DNA of 64,000 nucleotides, taken from assembly GCF_004348685.1 (NCBI RefSeq), contig NZ_SMKO01000011.1, forward strand, positions 1-64,000. Direction: 5' to 3'. Under the pieces are notes generated by a model, which was given only the letters and a program-made list of their open reading frames with translations, did not search any database and had not been told where the DNA came from. Below are positions 62,025 through 64,000 of the stretch, in pieces. Origin of the DNA: Nonomuraea deserti. Its GTDB lineage: Bacteria > Actinomycetota > Actinomycetes > Streptosporangiales > Streptosporangiaceae. The position numbers and the translations under genes are program-made. The stretch's first letter is position 1. Every line of letters begins with the position of its first letter.

Positions 62025-63800
62025 TCAGCGCTCGTAGCGACCGGAGTTGCTGCGGTAGCCGCCGCCCTTGCCGCGCTCACCCGAGCGGTAGCCGTCACGC
62101 GGCCCGCGCTCGTCCGGGCGCCCGCCGCCCGAGCGGTAGCCGTCACGCGGCCCGCGCTCGTCGGAGCGGTAGCCGCGTTCGCGGTCGGCCGAGAACGGGC
62201 GGCCGCGGTCGGAGGCGTAGCGCGGCCCGCGGTCGTCGGAGCGGAACCCGCCCCGCTGGCCGCGGTCGTCCTGGCGGAAGGGGCGGTCGTCGGAGCGGTA
62301 GCCGCCGCGCGGCCTGCCGTCACGGGGCTCCTGGCCGCGGCCGAAGGGACGCTCGCCCTCGGCGTGCCGGCGCGGACGCCGGTCACCGTCGAACTCCCTG
62401 CGGGGGCGATCGTCACCCGACGCGAACGGCCGCTCGCCGCCCTCGTCGTGGCGGCGCGGACGCCGGTCACCGTCGAAGTCGCGGCGCGGGCGGCGGCCGC
62501 GGCGCTCGGAGCCGTTGTGGCCGCCGTCGCGGCGGGGCCGCAGCGGCTTGCGCACGTCGGGCTCCCAGACGGGGACGGCCTCACCGCTCGGCGTGCGGGC
62601 CCCGGCGACCTCGGCGAGCCTGGGGTGGCTCGGCGTGACCTTCAGGCGGAACGGGTGGATGCCGGCGCGCCGGGTGAGCGCGTCGGTCGAGCGCCGCTCG
62701 TTGGGCAGCACCAGCGTGACCACGGTGCCCTTCTCGCCGGCGCGGGCCGTACGGCCGCCCCGGTGCAGGTAGCTCTTGTGGTCCTGCGGCGGGTCGACGT
62801 GCAGCACGAGGCTGATGTTGTCGACGTGGATGCCCCGCGCCGCGACGTCGGTGCAGACGAGCACGCCGATGGAGCCCTCGCGGAACTCGGCGAGGATGCG
62901 GGTGCGCTGGTTCTGGCGCTTGCCGCCGTGCAGGCCGCCCGCCTTGACGCCGACCCTGGCCAGCTGCTTGCAGAGCCGGTCGACGCCGTGCTGGGTGCGG
63001 ACGAAGATGATCGTACGGCCCTCGCGATTGGCGATCGCGGCCGTGACGTCGAACTTGTCGTCGCGCGTGACCTGCATCACGTGGTGCTCCATGGTGTCGA
63101 CCGGAGAGGTCGCGGGTGCCACGGAGTGGGTGATCGGGTCCTTCAGGAAGCGCCGCACGAGTTTGTCGACGTCGCCGTCGAGCGTGGCGGAGAACAGCAG
63201 CCGCTGCCCGTCGGCCGGCGTCTGCGCGAGCAGCTCGGTCACGACGGGGAAGAAGCCGAGGTCGCACATGTGGTCGGCCTCGTCGAGGACGCTGACCTCG
63301 ACCTCGGACAGGGAGCACTCACCCTGCCTGATCAGGTCGCCCAGGCGGCCGGGGGTGGCGATGACGACGTCGACGCCGCGCCGCAGCGCCTCGATCTGCT
63401 TGCCCATGGACATGCCGCCGACGATGACCTTCATCCGCAGCCCGAGGCCGCGGCCGAGAGGTTCGAGGGCGTCGTGCACCTGGAGCGCGAGCTCGCGGGT
63501 CGGCACGAGGATCATGGCCTTGGGCCGGCCGGGGGCGGGCCGCACGCCCGCGATGCGGGCCATGGTGGGCAGGCCGAAGGCGAGCGTCTTGCCGGAGCCG
63601 GTCTGGCCCCGGCCGAGCACGTCGTGGCCGGCGAGCACGTCGGGGATCGTCGCGCTCTGGATGGGGAAGGGGCTGTCGAAGCCCAGCTTGGCCAGCCCGT
63701 TGACGAGCGGCTTCGGCAGGCCGAGGAGCTCGAACTCGGAGGGGCCTGGCTCGGGAGCGGTCTCGTCGAGCTCGGGCATGACAGCGTCAAGCATGGTCAC
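62025..63800 (-). CDS. DEAD-box RNA helicase with Arg/Gly/Asp-rich tail
   Basis: A 591-residue ATP-dependent RNA helicase. The Q motif is GFDSPFPIQ, Walker A GRGQTGSGKT, motif Ia PTRELALQ, DEAD box in VLDEADHMCDL, SAT in LLFSATL, and motif VI reads HRGGRTARAGEKG, a mild change from HRxGRxGR. After residue 400 a long tail repeats RGPRDGYRS- and DDRPR-like units rich in Arg, Gly, Asp and Tyr, likely disordered and RNA-binding. Such enzymes remodel ribosomal or mRNA structure, often in the cold. The start is GTG 63800 or ATG 63794. Confidence 0.93.
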   Translation of the reverse strand: MTMLDAVMPELDETAPEPGPSEFELLGLPKPLVNGLAKLGFDSPFPIQSATIPDVLAGHDVLGRGQTGSGKTLAFGLPTMARIAGVRPAPGRPKAMILVPTRELALQVHDALEPLGRGLGLRMKVIVGGMSMGKQIEALRRGVDVVIATPGRLGDLIRQGECSLSEVEVSVLDEADHMCDLGFFPVVTELLAQTPADGQRLLFSATLDGDVDKLVRRFLKDPITHSVAPATSPVDTMEHHVMQVTRDDKFDVTAAIANREGRTIIFVRTQHGVDRLCKQLARVGVKAGGLHGGKRQNQRTRILAEFREGSIGVLVCTDVAARGIHVDNISLVLHVDPPQDHKSYLHRGGRTARAGEKGTVVTLVLPNERRSTDALTRRAGIHPFRLKVTPSHPRLAEVAGARTPSGEAVPVWEPDVRKPLRPRRDGGHNGSERRGRRPRRDFDGDRRPRRHDEGGERPFASGDDRPRREFDGDRRPRRHAEGERPFGRGQEPRDGRPRGGYRSDDRPFRQDDRGQRGGFRSDDRGPRYASDRGRPFSADRERGYRSDERGPRDGYRSGGGRPDERGPRDGYRSGERGKGGGYRSNSGRYER

Positions 63801-63961
63801 GAAAGTCGTGCCTTTCCGTCGAAGTGGCGCGTCACTTCTGCGAAAGGACGAGCCGGGACGTACGGCGCTGGCCGTACACGTTCAAGGGCACCCGCCGTCG
63901 GGGCGGGTCGAGAATGAGGGGGACACACCGGGGCACCGGCCGCAGGCGGCGCTAGACGCGC

Positions 63962-63990
63962 AATGAGGCGTCGGGTGCGTTTGGTGCCAA
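63962..63990 (-). promoter_or_regulatory. Possible promoter of the helicase with a long leader
   Basis: On the minus strand TTGGCA (63985-63990), a 17-bp spacer and CTCATT (63962-63967) resemble a promoter. Transcription here would give a leader of roughly 150 nt, of the kind seen for cold-responsive DEAD-box genes. The -10 match is poor. No other feature is seen in 63801-64000. Confidence 0.3.
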
Positions 63991-64000
63991 CGCCGGGATG

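Overview
The window is a very GC-rich (about 72 percent), densely packed actinobacterial chromosome segment with many ATGA start/stop overlaps. Gene content (two DUF574-type SAM methyltransferases, an acVLRF1 release-factor homologue, a 71-residue HTH protein beside an ABC-F ATPase, a hisE-hisG pair, many LacI regulators) suggests a Streptosporangiaceae-like soil actinomycete such as Nonomuraea. That assignment is inference; there is no rRNA to prove it. No tRNA, rRNA, insertion sequence, prophage or CRISPR array was seen.

Layout. (1) 0-8.1 kb: the 3' end of an aldehyde ferredoxin oxidoreductase, then two co-directional units (SDR, fumarase/aspartase-family lyase, TPP dehydrogenase E1 alpha and beta, VOC protein; then a lactonase-like amidohydrolase, a Gfo/Idh dehydrogenase and a LacI regulator). 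The same LacI-type palindrome precedes both units, so this looks like one sugar or sugar-acid catabolic regulon. (2) 8.2-16.4 kb: a secreted GH43 arabinanase, then an autoregulated LacI-GH42-GH31-GH1 operon whose activities fit stepwise dismantling of xyloglucan oligosaccharides. (3) 16.5-28.6 kb: a galactan island. GH42 and GH53 diverge from a sugar ABC importer plus LacI gene, with two inverted copies of one operator between them. Two near-identical methyltransferase genes in opposite orientation bracket this region together with an acetylxylan-esterase-like hydrolase, a MetE-like enzyme and a nitroreductase. (4) 28.6-44.1 kb: mostly housekeeping or stand-alone genes: Nudix, YchJ, sirtuin, PP2C phosphatase, HisC-like aminotransferase, UvrA-like ABC ATPase, a P-loop kinase, LD-carboxypeptidase, sulfotransferase, ABC exporter, enoyl-CoA hydratase, HTH protein and ABC-F. 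(5) 44.2-53.1 kb: a minus-strand rhamnogalacturonan-type operon (LacI, YesU-like, YesL-like, LplA/B/C-like importer, a 36-residue coupled ORF, YetA/PL26-like lyase) with several related palindromes. (6) 53.1-58.3 kb: TetR/NmrA divergent pair, acVLRF1, a degenerate EAL-CBS protein, hisG and hisE. (7) 58.3-64 kb: an orphan sugar ABC importer and a DEAD-box helicase.

Taken together, regions 2, 3 and 5 handle the neutral side chains and backbone of pectin plus xyloglucan. Each has its own LacI regulator and operator type: local repressors induced by the imported oligosaccharide are the simplest reading. The orphan importer in region 7 shares an 11-bp palindrome with the GH43 promoter 50 kb away, which suggests it may import arabino-oligosaccharides.

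The most unusual observations concern repeats. Several genes have their last codons and stop codon duplicated in tandem just downstream. Three proteins carry 12-bp in-frame repeats. Two intergenic gaps consist largely of 28-, 39- and 65-bp tandem repeats. In addition, rare TTA codons sit in signal-peptide coding regions, and one of them lies inside a LacI-type palindrome.
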